Origin: Trichoderma breve
Taxonomy: Eukaryota; Ascomycota; Sordariomycetes; Hypocreales; Hypocreaceae
DNA: 64,000 nt
NCBI RefSeq assembly: GCF_028502605.1
Contig: NC_079232.1
Coordinates: 4,588,001-4,652,000, forward strand
Direction: 5' to 3'
Shown here piece by piece: positions 1 to 13,375 of this stretch. Position 1 is the stretch's first letter. Each line of letters begins with the position of its first letter. Below the pieces are notes generated by a model. The model did not search any database. It was not told the origin of the DNA and saw only the letters and a program-made list of their open reading frames with translations. The position numbers and the translations under genes were made by a program.

Positions 1-3000
1 CTTCTCCTTTTCTTTTTCAGACACATCCTTGTCTTTGCCTTTAGGCTCTTCCGGTACCATCAGAGCATTGCCTAAATCTTCTGCGTCTTCACGCGTCTCG
101 AGATCATCAAAGTTCTCCAATAGCCACGTTGTCATATCAGACCCGAGGAAAGAGTGATAATGCAAACGAAGATGCCAGCGGCGGTTCCGCAGAGGCACGC
201 CGCCCTGTTCCACTGGCTGCTGCATAGCTTCGGCCAAGACAGAAAAGTTCAAGTTGGATTTTTCAAATCGGTCTTTCCTCGATACGAGCTGATGCTTCTT
301 ACTCATGCCGCCCTCGAGGCCCTCGATTAGGGGTAGTGTTTCCAGCTCAGCTGCAATGACAACGGACGGATCCTCTGTCTTGTAGACAATATCCAGAGGA
401 CTACGGTCCAGCTGCCTGCGCCCTCTGGCAGTTTGGAACCGGCGTTCCGATGGCGGTATGTAGCGATTCTTCTGCCACAGCTGTGCCAACCGCTTGATGC
501 CCTCTATCCTGATTTCTTCAGGATATAGACCGTTTTGGGTCCTGGGCACCGAAGGATTGTGGGCGACCAGTGGGATGAGGACGAATCGGGCCCTCCAGAA
601 GCGCAGGCTCTCCATCATTTCATCGTGATGACCCGCAGCGTACGAATCAATCATGTTCCAGTTACGGTCGGGCCTTGGAATCGATAGCAGTTCTATATGT
701 CGGGCCTCATAGTCTGTATCAAACAGCGTTCGGATGGCCGGCTTGTACATGGGAGAGAATCCCTCTGGCAATCCTGACATGTCTGCCGTGGGTTTTCTAA
801 TGTAGATGTTGACTTCTACCTCAGTCCCATTTACGCATGAGAGCTGATGAATAATGTTGCCGACAGACATGAATATACTCGTGCCGTCTTCAAGAACTTG
901 GTCACGCGAGAATATGTCTCCGAGCTTGATCACCTTTTGGCCAAATGCTCTCGCCACGGCTGGACCAACTACCACCTGAAATCCTTGTGAAAATCGGAGA
1001 CTAATCAGCTCGCTGATAAATTCTTGTCGAGTCTTTGGTTCTTCGTCATCGTCTGCGTTTTGATCCACGTTGTAAGGGTGCCTCTGATACTCGGTATCGA
1101 ACTGGGCTCTAGTAGGAAAGTATTCAGTCGTCAATGGAACTGCAGCGGGGCAGCAGAGGGCTTTCCATTTCTGTATTTTCATCTCGGAGATGCGAGGAAA
1201 GATGTGCTGCCAGCGCGTGTACAAGTTGGCCGCGTCTATCTGATTCTTCTCTGGATCAGATGGATTCAACAACACCAGCCAAGGACTGATTGCCGAAGAT
1301 GGCGAAACCGTCACAGGAGGCTCCGGTGTCACGCCAACTCCTGCACGAAGTTTGCTCAGGACGACTTTGTGATCTTCCGTGCGGAACATGTTTTGATACA
1401 ACTCGCTGTCATCTTCGGGACTGTCACCATGAGCGCGGGATATTGAAGTATGTGCAGGTGTTCCCGCTTTTAGGTTGTACAAATGCATATCGTGACGATT
1501 CGACCCGTTTTTCTTCAGGATGGGGATGCTTGGCGTTGATGACATTCTCACCATTTCAGGATCAGTCGTCTCCGGCTTGAGCCTGTTAACTGAGAATGGC
1601 GATTGGCTTCGGATTGTTTGCGGAGTGGACGGCCTCAAATCTGGACGTGACCGAGGAGTTGGTGGTGCGTTTGACTTGGTAACGGCTGCATTGACAGTTT
1701 CTGCTTTCACTTCGGCTGCTGCAATCTTTGGAGCTGCTATGCCAAATCCTCGGTGCCCAAGACTGATTTGTTTCATAAATTTGGGCTGTTTTGACGACGA
1801 AGATGAAGATGAAGACACCTTCGTAACGGCCGGCAGTGGTAATTGCTGTGTAGAAGGCGATTCTTTCAGAGGTAGCGGATCTGGTAGTTTTCGCTTTGAG
1901 AACATGTTCGGTTTCTCCATCTCTGCTTGGTTCATGGAGAGCTTCCTAGCCGAAGGGACATTATTGAATAATTTCTTTTCTGGGAGAGAAGAGCCCAGGA
2001 CGTTCAAGTCCTCCATATGATGCCTTCGAGTCTCGTCCGACCTGCCACCTGCTTCCGAGCTATGGTGGTGGTGGCGCTTGTGGCGAGTCAGGATGGCTCT
2101 AGAATCATCAAATTCCTGTAGCTGTCTCCAAGAAGGTCTTTCCGCGGGCCGCGCATGCCTTTCGGGCGAGAACCTCTGAATCCCCTGGATGGTATCGTAT
2201 AGGTGATCCGGAAGACGAGTCGGGGGGTTGTACCAGATATCGCCAATCGCCTCTTGGCGTCTCTTCAAGAAGCTACTCTTCTCAAAGATATCGCTGGGAT
2301 AATGAGGGTCCGAGTGCAGCGGGGTGATTTCGATCTCATTCGTATCAAGTGCGCTCCGCATCTGAAGGTCGTACATCCGGCATCTTATTTTGAAATCATC
2401 GTCGTCGTCCTGATCCACTTTGTTGGACACAGACAGGGCCACGCCCGCGTATGAAAGTGCCTCGTTTGAGGTGCCCGTCCAGAATGAAACGTGCAGCCAT
2501 TGCGGCAGTACATAACACCATTCATCACGCCTACTCTGGGAATCCAAGTGTTCAACACGGCGCATCATGTCTCTGCTTTTTGAGGGCGAGAAAGAGCCAC
2601 CGGTGGACTGAAAGCTTCCGATAACGGGAGTTGGTTGGCCTGGTGTGCTATCACGACTGTGAAAGGACCTTGAGAGTGAATGGTGGCGATCTTGAGAGGA
2701 GTCTCCCGCTATTGAGAATCGTGGATTTCTGTATCTGAAAAGAGGAACAGAATGCAGGGGCATTTGAGCCATGCAGATCAAATCAATCCCGATGCCATTT
2801 CCTACAAGGGCTTCTGTAGTTCTTCGCAGTGTCTCATAATCCACTTCAAAGATGCCAGCGCCAGCGCTAATGACGGCGATGGAGATGCCCGTCCTGGTCA
2901 AGTCCCGGTCAATATAATCGTGAGCAAATTGTGCGCAAGCGAGGTTAATGGCCTCCAGAATATTGCCGTGGATGGAAAAGGAAGACTCGGCTCTGATTCG

Positions 3001-4307
3001 ACTGGCTGCCTCATTTCCAGATGCACCTTCTTTCAGGCCATCTAATGCCGTCTGGTGATGCAGAGTGATGTCTTTTCGAAAGTAGTTCAATTGCCTTTTC
3101 AGCTGGTACAGGATCTTGGTCCACTCTCCACTAGCCATTTCACTCACTACGACTCGATAGAAGTCTTTGTATGGACGCCGGTTCCCATAGGGCTGGATTC
3201 CCGTGTAGTAATCCGATTGGAGTGCGCTCACGTCCAGCTCATTGGTCAAGCCCGTATCATATTCGACACGAGCAAAGAGGACAATGCTGACCAAGTGTTT
3301 TACCTTGAGCACGGCCCACCTCTTAAAGAGGGCTGGCAGAAACCCGTTGACAACTTTATTGAACATGATTTCGCCAGAGCTGTCGGAGTCAAAGTCCCAC
3401 ATCTCTTTGGACATTTGGATGAAGAGGACATATCTAGCTGACTCGCTGCGAAATATCGGCCTCGTCTCTCGGCCAAAGTAAGCGGATTGGACGCTGTTCC
3501 CATTAACATAGACTGTCGTGATTTGTGCCTTTATCGTGCCCAAAAAGAGGAGGGACTGTCCTTTATATACGGTCCGCTGCGTGAGTTCCCCGACGGCTAC
3601 CCTCCACATATCTGCTCGTGATAGATACTGATCCTTAAATATCATCTCCACGTGTGTAGCTTCGGTAACCGGGTGGTCATTATCAACCTAGGGAGGGGAA
3701 AAAGGTATGTCAGCCATATGGATCTACTTAGTATACGTGATGAGAATAAACCAACTGGTGCCAGTAGGACAATGGACCCCTTCTTCATTCCAAATATGTC
3801 CGCAATGTGCTTAACAACTTGTACTTCGATATCAGGATGCCGAGCTTTGGTCTCCTTGGGCATATCCTTGGCGACAAAGATGTACTGGTCGCCGAGGGAG
3901 CTCGGGTCGCAGGGGCCGATGTGTTGGTATCGCAAGCTGCCATTGTCCTCATGCGACTGTTTCTTGAGGCCGCCAAATCCCGCCGCCGATTTCACAGATT
4001 CCGATTTCAGGACGGCGATGGACATCAAGGTGCCTGGCTTGATATCACCACCAATCAGGTCCAGGTTTAGCAACACCTCATCTCGCGAATATCCGTCATT
4101 GAGAGTGACGGCGCAATAGCGCTCAGTCTTTCGCGGCTTCTCATCCTTTACGTCCTTGACAGTCGAATGCGTAGAAACACTCCTGGGCGAGGCGGCAGAT
4201 ATCTCGGATGCGCGGTCTGAGTTGGTCGAGCTCGACTGTCGAAGGTGATGGGACCAATGCGGTCCCCTCCGCGGAGCCGATGGTGCTGCGCCGACATATC
4301 GGGACAT
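1..4307 (-). CDS. iml1: Iml1/DEPDC5, SEACIT (GATOR1) GAP subunit; 3' end cut by window
   Basis: Vacuolar-membrane GAP subunit of SEACIT/GATOR1, which restrains TORC1 by acting on the RagA/Gtr1-type GTPase (family knowledge). Exon 1 is 4307-3756, the intron 3755-3688 (68 bp, with a GCTGAC branch-like site), and exon 2 runs from 3687 to the left edge. About 1,413 residues are visible. The N-terminus shows the family signatures [20 protein letters not shown] and [17 protein letters not shown], followed by [17 protein letters not shown]. After the splice comes [20 protein letters not shown]. Further on are [16 protein letters not shown], a Ser/Pro-rich linker and, near position 200, the start of a DEP domain with [20 protein letters not shown]. 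Frame spot-checks at several places down to base 1 showed no stop. The C-terminus after the DEP start lies outside the window. An upstream start is possible but not needed. Confidence 0.93.
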
Positions 4308-5983
4308 GGAATCGGCTCGGGCGTTTTCACGATGTGCAAATCATAGGGGGGATGGTTTATGGGAGCATAGCCCGCGAGAAACTGCGCAGATGTATGCCAG
4401 TTCAGCAGCTGATGCGTGTCGCGCGACAATTTGGGGGTATGAATGTAGACGGTTCAACAAGCTGAGCAGTGGCGGCAGAAACGGAGCTTGATGGTAGCAC
4501 AAGGCGCCTCACCGCCTGCTGCATCCATCCGCACTGTCTCAGTGGGGTCATAGAGCCTTGTGGGGCTGAAGACTGCGGGTATTCGCTACTTGCCGCAATG
4601 CCACGAGGAAGCACCCAACCAAAGTTGTCCATACTTTGCTCTTACTGTGTCTCATACTGTATTATATGGCTGTTTTTAGGTTGAGATGAAATATTTCCAG
4701 TGCCACTCGAGATAAGCTTCTAAAGAGGTTTACCTTGACCTTTACTATTGTTTATCCTGGCTTCCCTTCATCGAGGGCATAGATATAGACTTAAATCCCA
4801 AAGTTTGAATTAGAGAAATCGCACACTGCATATTTCGCATTGCTCTATCACGATGTGACTTCCAGGTTTGGGACTATTCGAATACTTAGTAGTACCTAAT
4901 ATCGAATCACAGCCAAGGCCTGTCAACAAAGAGAAAACCGACAAACAGCAAAAGACAAAGAAATTTGTGGCTCTGGTGTGTTTGCCTTTACAAGTTTGCT
5001 ACTACGCCCTGTAAATGTTACGATCCGGCTACGATATATGGTCAACTCTGAATAAGACCGTCACTGAAATGATCAAGACTGGGCATTAAAACACCGGCAA
5101 CCGAATCAATGTCGGCGTTACGAGATGGGTACTTCGTACCCCAATCATGCTCTGTTCCGTCACCTAGGTAGCTCCTACACTTTTCATCACCCCTCCCGGT
5201 GACGCAGTGCAAGTTTGCTCAGCCAGGATCTTGATGTTTGAACAAAGCCCCATTCACAGGCAAATCAGTTTCAATCGGCTTGTTTGCCTCGGAGCCGACG
5301 ACAGCGGGATCAGCTCCTGTCAATCCGTAGCCCATGCGCCGAGCCATAATTGTTTTTTTCTCGGCCCGTTAATATGCCAACAGATGGCTTTTTTCTGCCC
5401 CTCTATAGAGGATACGCCATGAGCACGGTCTCCTGCCCCGTTGGCTCCTCGGACGGTGGCAATGTTGTGAGATGCTGCGTTATTGGGGGCCTTTCATCCG
5501 CCTTCTAGCGCGCCGTTCTCCGTGCAAGGGTTCAATTCGAATCACCACAGCATCGGAGATAGATTGCTGTTATCCTCTGATCGGGTACCTGTTTGCACAT
5601 GGTCTCCTGCGCATAATACGGAGTGTCCGCTGGGCAACTAGACATAGCAATCGGCAGGTGCAGCTGTCAAACGTCCCGCTTGTACGTAGCATTGAAACCA
5701 TGTTGATGCTAAAACTGATTGCATCTCATCAAACCACGTAGCAAAAAGCTGGTTAGTATAGCCCCGCTTCAGGCACATCCATCGGAATTCCCAAGCGACG
5801 CCGCTGTCCGGCTATTTGGTATCCGAGTGGTATGTTGCGGTCAATGAGGAGACGTCTCTTCTCCTTTTCCTCCCCTTCATATAGCCTTAGCTGTGACCAG
5901 CGTCGCGTTTGTCCAGTCGACAAGATCCAACGTCGCTCTTGATATTGCAAGATACACTCCGCATCTGTTGTCTCCGAAGCAAG
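4308..5983. other. Divergent intergenic region, iml1 / zinc transporter
   Basis: About 1.7 kb between two genes read in opposite directions, so it should hold both promoters and 5' leaders. Short open frames here have no recognisable family match or sensible splice partner. A B-box-like GTTCAATTC at about 5530 lacks matching tRNA stems. Confidence 0.5.
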
Positions 5984-7660
5984 ATGGCGATCCGAATGAA
6001 TCGCAAACAGCGATTGACCGCGACGATAGCCATTTCGTTCTCCTTTTTCGTGGCCGAACTCATTGGTGTGTTTGATCATGATGATTCTAAGTACCAATCG
6101 CCCTAACGTGAATGCAAAGCCGGATTTTACACCCACTCTCTCGCATTGATCGCTGATGCGTTCCACTATGTATGGTATATCTCCAAGATAGTTGATTGCG
6201 TCGCTGACCCCTTGCAGCTGAGCGATTTGATTGGATTTGTGGTGGCCTTGGTCGCTGTCGTGGTTCGTCCCCCCTAATCTGAAATACAGCAGCACCATCT
6301 GATGGACTTTTTTTTCTTTTTTTCTTAGGTGTCTGAGGACCCAAATCCACCACCACAAAAATTCACATTTGGATGGGCACGTGCAACGCTTCTGGGGGCG
6401 TTTTTCAACGGCGTGTTCCTTTTGGCGCTCGGCGTCAGCATTCTGGTTCAAGCTATCGAACGATTTGTCAACGTGACCGGTGAGTTGTAGCACTCAGGCT
6501 GTGGACGGGTTGGCGGAATTGAGCTGACTATGAATTCCATCGAAAGTCATCGACCAGCCCAAGGTCATTCTGATCGTGGGATGCATTGGCCTAGGACTGA
6601 ATCTCCTGGTCTTGTCGTTTCTTCATGGTAAGCTTCACCCTGAGCCCCCTTTTTTCTGCAATGCCTCAAGCCAATGGCTAACGCATGATCGTTTAGATCA
6701 TGATCACGATCATGGTGATGGCCACGGCCACGGTCACGACCATGGACACGCACATGCGCACGAGCACGACCATAGTAGCAGCCATAGGCATGAAACCCTG
6801 CACGAGGAAGACGCTGCTAACAGGATAGATGATGGAACGGCGCCTGAGGCAGAGGCTCGTCCCACGTTGGTGAGTATTTTGGCCCACCATATCAAGCTCG
6901 CTGGTCTGACAAAAGAAACCTCAAAGGCATCCAGCGGTCACCACCAGCACAGGCATGTATCAGTCTCGCCATCTCGCCCTAGCAGGGACTTGGGGATGCT
7001 TGGCGTTATGATCCACGTAGTTGGTGATGCCATCAACAACATTGGCGTCATAGCATCGGCCCTTATTATCTGGAAAGCCCAAGGGGAAGCACGATACTAT
7101 GCCGACCCTGCCATTGGCGTGTTTATTTCTCTGATGATCTTCTTGACCGCTTGGCCATTGACAAATCGCAGCGGCCGTATTCTGTTGCAGATTGCCCCTA
7201 ATGAGATAGAGATTGATGACATCAAGCACGATATCAATAAGGTAGACACAGCTTTCCATTCCCAAGCTGCTGCACACCCAAATAAGTGGTTGAATGCTGA
7301 TCAAGCCCACAGGTCCCTGGTGTCGAATCTGTGCATGAACTTCACGTCTGGCGACTAGATCAACGCAAGTCGATTGCATCTGCACATGTTGTCGTTGACG
7401 GTAGAACCGTCCGAAGCTTTGCAGACACGGCCAAGATCATCATGGAATGCCTCCATGCGTACGGCATCCACTCGGCAACACTGCAGCCAGAGGTACTGCC
7501 TGCTCACCAGCAGCAGCAAGCTCAAAGCTCATCCGTGTCCCCGAACTCTGGTACCGGAACGCCGACTCAACGGCGACGTGATAACGGCGCTGATTGCCAG
7601 ATTGTATGCGGAAGCCAGTGCGGCGAAATGAGATGCTGCACATCGGTACAGCTCTCTTGA
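5984..7660 (+). CDS. zrc1: Cation diffusion facilitator, Zrc1/Cot1-like zinc transporter
   Basis: A CDF antiporter that probably loads zinc (possibly Co or Cd) into the vacuole. Seven exons: 5984-6065, 6120-6169, 6218-6262, 6329-6479, 6547-6627, 6697-7241 and 7313-7660, giving 433 residues. Membrane helices 1 and 2 carry FYTHSLALIADAFHY and SDLIGFVVALVAVVV, with the H-x3-D metal site at ALIADAFHY. Then come FGWARATLLGAFFNGVFLLA and VILIVGCIGLGLNLLVL. The cytosolic loop is histidine-rich (DHDHDHGDGHGHGHDHGHAH), followed by the second metal-site helix MIHVVGDAINNIGVIASALI. The C-terminal domain has VPGVESVHELHVWRLD. The tail has several cysteines (CQIVCGSQC, MRCC). The His-rich loop begins exactly at the fifth intron. 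The family fit is strong; the metal and the membrane are inferred. Confidence 0.95.
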
Positions 7661-10600
7661 AAGACCAGCCTTTGATAGGACACGCTGCGAATGTAACAAG
7701 AATGGAAGACTTGGCTTCACTTGAAGACCGCAGAACGAGAGAGACACTTGAACAGAGCTGGGCGAGATGGTTGCTCTAGGGGCTGCGATAAACAGGCGCA
7801 TGGGGAAAGAATTGGATGTATCACTCGCAGCTATTGACAGCTTTGGCAATAGGGGGAGCACATCTCCACGGCAGCAAATAGTATGTGCCTAGTAAATAGT
7901 GGTTTTGAGAATCTTAAAACATGATTTCGAACCAGAAAATTGCATTCGCCTACGAGTCTCTCGTTGACGAACTTTGTTCACACATCTGAGAGAAGAGGAA
8001 ATGAGGTTGAAAACTGGAGAAGGCCACGTTCTGTATTTCTAATAGCGGTGGCCATCAAGGTTCTCATTTATGCCCCCGCTCAAGTCCGGCACTGAGACCA
8101 GTAATAGCGAGAGAAAAAAAGCACATCATTAATTACATCTTGGTTTAACCGGCTACGACGAAGCCATTCATTTTGATTTAACATTTGAAAAGGATGTCAT
8201 TTTTAAGGTAGCATGCTGAAGAAATCTAGATGGACAAGTCTCGATGGTCTAAAGCCAGAAACAGATGCATGTACGGAGTAGCATATCATATAAACACAGA
8301 AACGGAGCTGTTTTTCCGAGCTCTTAACCTAAATGCTCTAGCAACGGAAAATATCTTCCATATAACGTTAGTATATCCCGATCCGTATGTGGATGGCAGA
8401 CTACGCTATACGACTCGCGATGAAGTGGGCAGCGGCGAATGTGGACGAGCATGAATCGATTCTCCGTCTATTCGCCGGGTTGATCTCGGCGAGTTCCTGT
8501 ATGTAGGCAATACGATGAGGGCATCTTCGGCTGTAACTGAGCCTCACTGGTAAATATCAAGCTGACAATTCTAGTACTTTGGAGCCGGTTTCCACCATGC
8601 CGAGGCTCGGAATGTGGGCATTCGGTGAAAAGAGCCATGAAGCAAGCAATTTCGGCCTGCCGCAAGCGAGGTCAAGGTCTCGGATAGATAGTACTCGAAA
8701 CTCGCATATCAGACATCTTGATACATTTGGTAGTGGTGGTTAGCCAGCCATCAGTTGGTCCGGGTAAGGTTTCCAAGGTTTCTGTAGGCTGGTCTCAGGT
8801 TGCATCCATCATTCCTTGAAATGTCACATGTGCAAGCAGCATGCAGTAGGCGAGACGCACAGATAACAGGGCTGCTTCCTGTACATGCAAAATTGCGCAC
8901 ACCTACATCACCCTACATGGGGCGAAGTCGTTGGCCGTTGATGCCAGCCCGGTGTAACGCTTCTCTGGCTTGTGAAAGTTTTCCATCTCAGGGCCCTCGC
9001 TTTGCACCGGGATCCCCTTCGCTCGGCACGGCGGCGAATTGTTCTAGAAGAATGCCCCATTAGCAAATGGCAACAGAGTTTGCGCTTTCCATTGGACAAG
9101 CTCGATGGCAATGAGTCGTGGCGTTGGCGTTTGGTGGGACCGGCTCTTGATGTGGGCTTTTTCACTTGCTGATAATAGAACAGAAAACCAACAACGCGCT
9201 TTGACAGCTTGGCTCTGAGACCTATCTTGTCCGGAAAGCTCCGGAAATGACAGATTCCCAGAGAGAGTGATAGATTCCATTTTTGGACACCATTGTCGTT
9301 GGATCTCTGTCAGATGTTGGTCACATACAGGCCCGTGGATTCTAGAAGTCAAGCTAGTAACTGACGAATCGTTTTGACATGCCGGCTGTCTTTCACATTC
9401 CGATTGCAGGATAATGCCTGCATCCTTTCCAGGATAGGAGGTACGATTACTCGAACCAGCGCCAGTAATCATGCTTTCTCTCTTGGCGGCATGGAAAGTA
9501 AGAGAAGAAAGCTTGGCTATTCTGGTGGCTATTTGGGGAGAGGCCGGCAGACCCGTCCTCGCTGATACCATACCGTCTGTGGCTTGAGAACTGGTCAGAG
9601 CTTGCATACTCAACAACTGCTTCACTCGAAGCGAAGAGCTTGCGGCGCCGTCTTCCCCATGGAAGATGGTAGGGGTTTCAGCAACATTGGCTTCAGTCCA
9701 CTGCTCGAGATACGAGCAGGCCATTTACTTTCCAGAGATCTAGCAACCGTAGGGCCATGGGTTCCTTCTCTTCCGTCGGCGTTTATTACACGCCAGGGTG
9801 CGGCACTCCTCCAGGAACCGAAACGACTCCGCTCGAACTGGACCGTCTCACAGCCCTCGGCGCCAAACCCACATATATGGAGGCAAAAGTATCCGCTGGT
9901 GAAGTGCCGGACATGACTGCTCCACGGAATTGAACAGATACCTACAACAGCGAGACTGCTTGATGCTTCCAAAAATAAGGGAGTATTCGTAATACTACTC
10001 CCTATCGTACGTGTATCTGAATAGGCATATCCCATAAAGTGCGGGCGTACGAGCAGCTGCATGGTGCTTCTATATGCACGAACCATGCCGTCCCGCGCTC
10101 CGTATTCATCTTACCTACCTGTAGGGAGTCTCGTACAAAGCACTCAAGTTAGTGCTTGATATCTGAATGGTAGAAAAACGGGGCTTCCTTCTCGCTAAAG
10201 CAGGCGACGGTCAGATTTTTACCTACTAGTTACCCGCAGCATGCTGTACGACATGCCCCGTCCGTCTGCAATGTCGTGTCGGGCCGGCACAGAGAAGTGC
10301 TTCAAGGCCAAGCATACTCGTAACCTCGACTTGAGCAAATGATATTTCGGATGGCTAAGACCAACGCGGCGCTCAGATGATCTTCGGCCCAACGATCGTA
10401 CTACTGGCTGTACCAGCGCTAGTAATTGTCACGACGCAGCTACTTGAGTAATTGGACTTTGTAAGTGAGTGTCGAAAAGACGGTCTGTCGCTCGGCGCGG
10501 CCGACTGATTGATGGTTCGCGCGGATGAGGCGCGTGAAAAGCATATTTCGTGTAAACCTAGAGGAGCAATGCGTCCACCAGCTCATTGGGCATCGCGAGG

Positions 10601-13375
10601 TGTTTGCCCCATTGGTGCCCGGCACCTCTAATTCGCTGTCTGTACGGTAGTCTAAGTGGATGTCTGGCGTTTTTGCTGCCTGGGCCCCTGTCCCGTTGGT
10701 CTCGACTGACGTGTTGGAAAGGTGCCGAGCCTGAGAGAGACGGGATGATGATGTCAAGGCCAAGGCGATCTCGCAGCTCTGCACCAACTCAGGGCGAATT
10801 CTCAGCAGCGATGCTCTGCACATCTGTTGGACATGATGCAACAGATGTGCAGTCAAAATGCGCGCACCAACGTGCAGTAGAGTACAGAAACAAGAGCTGT
10901 GCTCCAGTGGCAATTCAGCTTCTGGTTCCCTTGCCGCCGCCGACTTGGGGACCCATTGAGGACCCTGGATTTTCATCGTTGAGAGCTCTGGCCCCTCGCA
11001 AGATCAGCATTGCTGTGGATATGGCCCGAACAAGACCGATGCGCCGTCCCTGGTCGGTCACCAGTCACAGGTCATTCGGACCTTGGCTTGCTTGCAAAGA
11101 CAAAGTAGCGCATCGAGCCAGCCAGGCGGGGGTGGATAGGCATACAGTAGCAGCATAGCATACTCCGTAGGGAGAAATGGAGTGGGCGGCCGAGGAGTGC
11201 GCCGCCGATTCCTGCCCATACCAGCCAGGCCAGGACTTGGGACATCCAGCTTGCATTGCATTCACCGCATTTTCGTAGCTGTGTTTCAGAGAGCAAGGCC
11301 CTTCCTTGCCACCTGTGCTTGAATGTGGCATGTGAGCATCTCATCCCTCGCGCTGACGCTACCGCAGTGACTCTACTGTCAAACAGTGTGAGTGGGCTAG
11401 AGAATGATGGGCTGGAGCTGTGCTGCATCGTTGTTGATTGAGAAAGCGTCGATGGCATCATTGGGCGGCAGATGCGATGGAGGATGGGGGAGACGGACAG
11501 CTTGAGTGGTTGTAAATGGGTGCCATGTGCTGGTTGGATTGGCGTTGGGAGAAGACAACGCACCGACTACTACTGTACAACAACATGGGAACAGGCGAGT
11601 GACGTTTCTACGCTGTGTTTTCGGCGCATTTTGGATTCAAGCCCTGATATGCAAAACAAAAGCAAAACCAAACCAACCTACCAAAGCAAGGAAGAAAAAG
11701 CAAGTACCAGACAATTTCGGGCTGATACCTGGCGGGCTGAGGGCCGAGTCAAAAGTCCCAAGCTCGCATAAAGTGCTTGTACGAGGATTGCGACTGCTTC
11801 CATCCATGCCCTAGCATTTGCGGCCATGCAAATGATGCCAACGGTCAGGATGGCCTGGTATGTTCATGGTTTCTCTTTGCAAGGCGGTGGTTTTACTGCA
11901 ACGGTCAATATCTCGGGTCGGGATCGTATCGGTGCGCCGTCATACTTGCAGCAAATCAAATGGCAGTTGGAGCTTCTTCGTTCCTGTCCTTGGGGATCTG
12001 AGCTCTGCAGCCAATCAGCAGCGGCACTTTAATAACGCAAGGAGAAAAGTGATGCACAACGACGGGACTCTAAACTGGTCACCAGTTGCTAAAGTGCCTA
12101 GTAGCATCGAACCCACAGCTGCGAGTGTGTCCTTGGATTGAATTTGCCAGTCAACCTGTCGATATTTGAAGTCCAGCGGTCCTGAATGTACAAGAGTTCG
12201 CATGTATGGAGTACCTGCAAGCTGCACAAGGCACTGCGGGATACACCAGGTACCCCATACTTGAACCTCCGCCAGCCGCTCTTGTACTGCACCAAATCCA
12301 CAGCGCACACGCCGCCCCGCGCTCTCCGCCGCGGCTACTGCGCTGTGGCTCCTAGTGCTTGGCTCGCGCCACCTCAACTGGCAACGCCCCCAGTGGGCTC
12401 CAGCGTTCTGGGGCACCCCAAGAGCCCTAACAGCGCAGCGAACCCACTGTTAGCCCACTGCCTAGCCCACTACGCAACCTGCTGCTGCTGAGCGCTAGCG
12501 GGAGTTGGCCGTGCTGGGGGCTGCTGTTTTTTTCGCTTTCAGTGCTCGCCCTCGCCCCCACCGCCCTAAAGGCGCTCGTCTGCTGGTCCCGACCTCTTGG
12601 ATTCCAACCCGACCTCTCCCTCACCATTCATTCGCCCATCACCAACAAAAGGCTCGAGCTGCCTCGCGAATAGGCCTCGCACAATCAGCCTTTTGGAGGG
12701 GCGATTTCCTGCTGCTTCTCGCTCGCAGCCAATAATCCATACTCGAGTACTTATACGAACCGTCGCATCGCATCGTCGTCGCTGCCGTCGCCCCCCCAGC
12801 CCAGCATCTCCCTTTACGCACGTGCCTTGCATTGGAGCTGGAGCTGCTCTGCCGCCACACCATCTATCACGGCGCGCTGCGTGTCTTGTCTTGCGTCGAT
12901 AGACACATCACTTTTTCCTTTCTTTTCCTTTCCCTTTCGGCCAGGCTAATCTCCCTGGTCTCCGAACCGGCTGGACTGTACTGCAGCCATTTAGTATCTG
13001 GGAAATAAGCGAAACCTTGAACGGCGACCATCTCAGCTTGGTGACACGGCTTGCGACTCACAGCCCATTTTCCAAGAGGCTAAACGCACTGGCGCCTGAC
13101 GAGACTTGAGAGGGAACCTAAATCAAGGGCAGCAAAAAGGAAATATCAAAAGAACAAAGAAGAAACGAACATGTCCATGTGCCGCCGCCATGTCCCGACT
13201 TTATTATTGGTGATGGCGCATCGCTTGGGTTAACTGTGCCGAAGCTGATATCCCGCATCTTCCGCGCCCTCGCTGAGCTTTACTTCCCGGCATTTGGATA
13301 TTCCACTTCTATTCTCGTCTTCTTGTCTTATTTTCCTATTCTTCTTTTTTGTACCATTCGACGGCGCTACACGAT
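7661..13375. other. Long gap before the FNIP gene, no supported gene
   Basis: About 5.7 kb. The longest open frames (9724-9044 minus, 226 codons; 10086-9622 minus; 10976-10440 minus; 11563-11072 minus) match no family I recognise, overlap each other on both strands and lack convincing splice partners. From about 12,500 to 13,365 the plus strand is rich in pyrimidine tracts, as in fungal promoters and 5' leaders, so the proximal part probably serves the FNIP gene. A non-coding RNA or an orphan gene cannot be excluded. Confidence 0.5.

Noticed and set aside
5500..5560. tRNA-like B box (GTTCAATTC)
   Set aside because: The flanking bases do not form a T-stem, and no A box or acceptor stem was found at the right distance.
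9044..10086. Minus-strand frames of 226 and 154 codons as genes
   Set aside because: No family signature, no credible splice between them, composition like the surroundings, and competing plus-strand frames. Kept only as an open question in the gap.
10440..11563. Overlapping frames of 160-190 codons on both strands
   Set aside because: Both strands are open over the same bases with no motif on either, which is typical of chance frames in GC-rich DNA.
13349..13375. Upstream start of the FNIP frame
   Set aside because: The frame there opens with TTG; the first ATG, at 13376, gives the natural MLGRLLHLG start.
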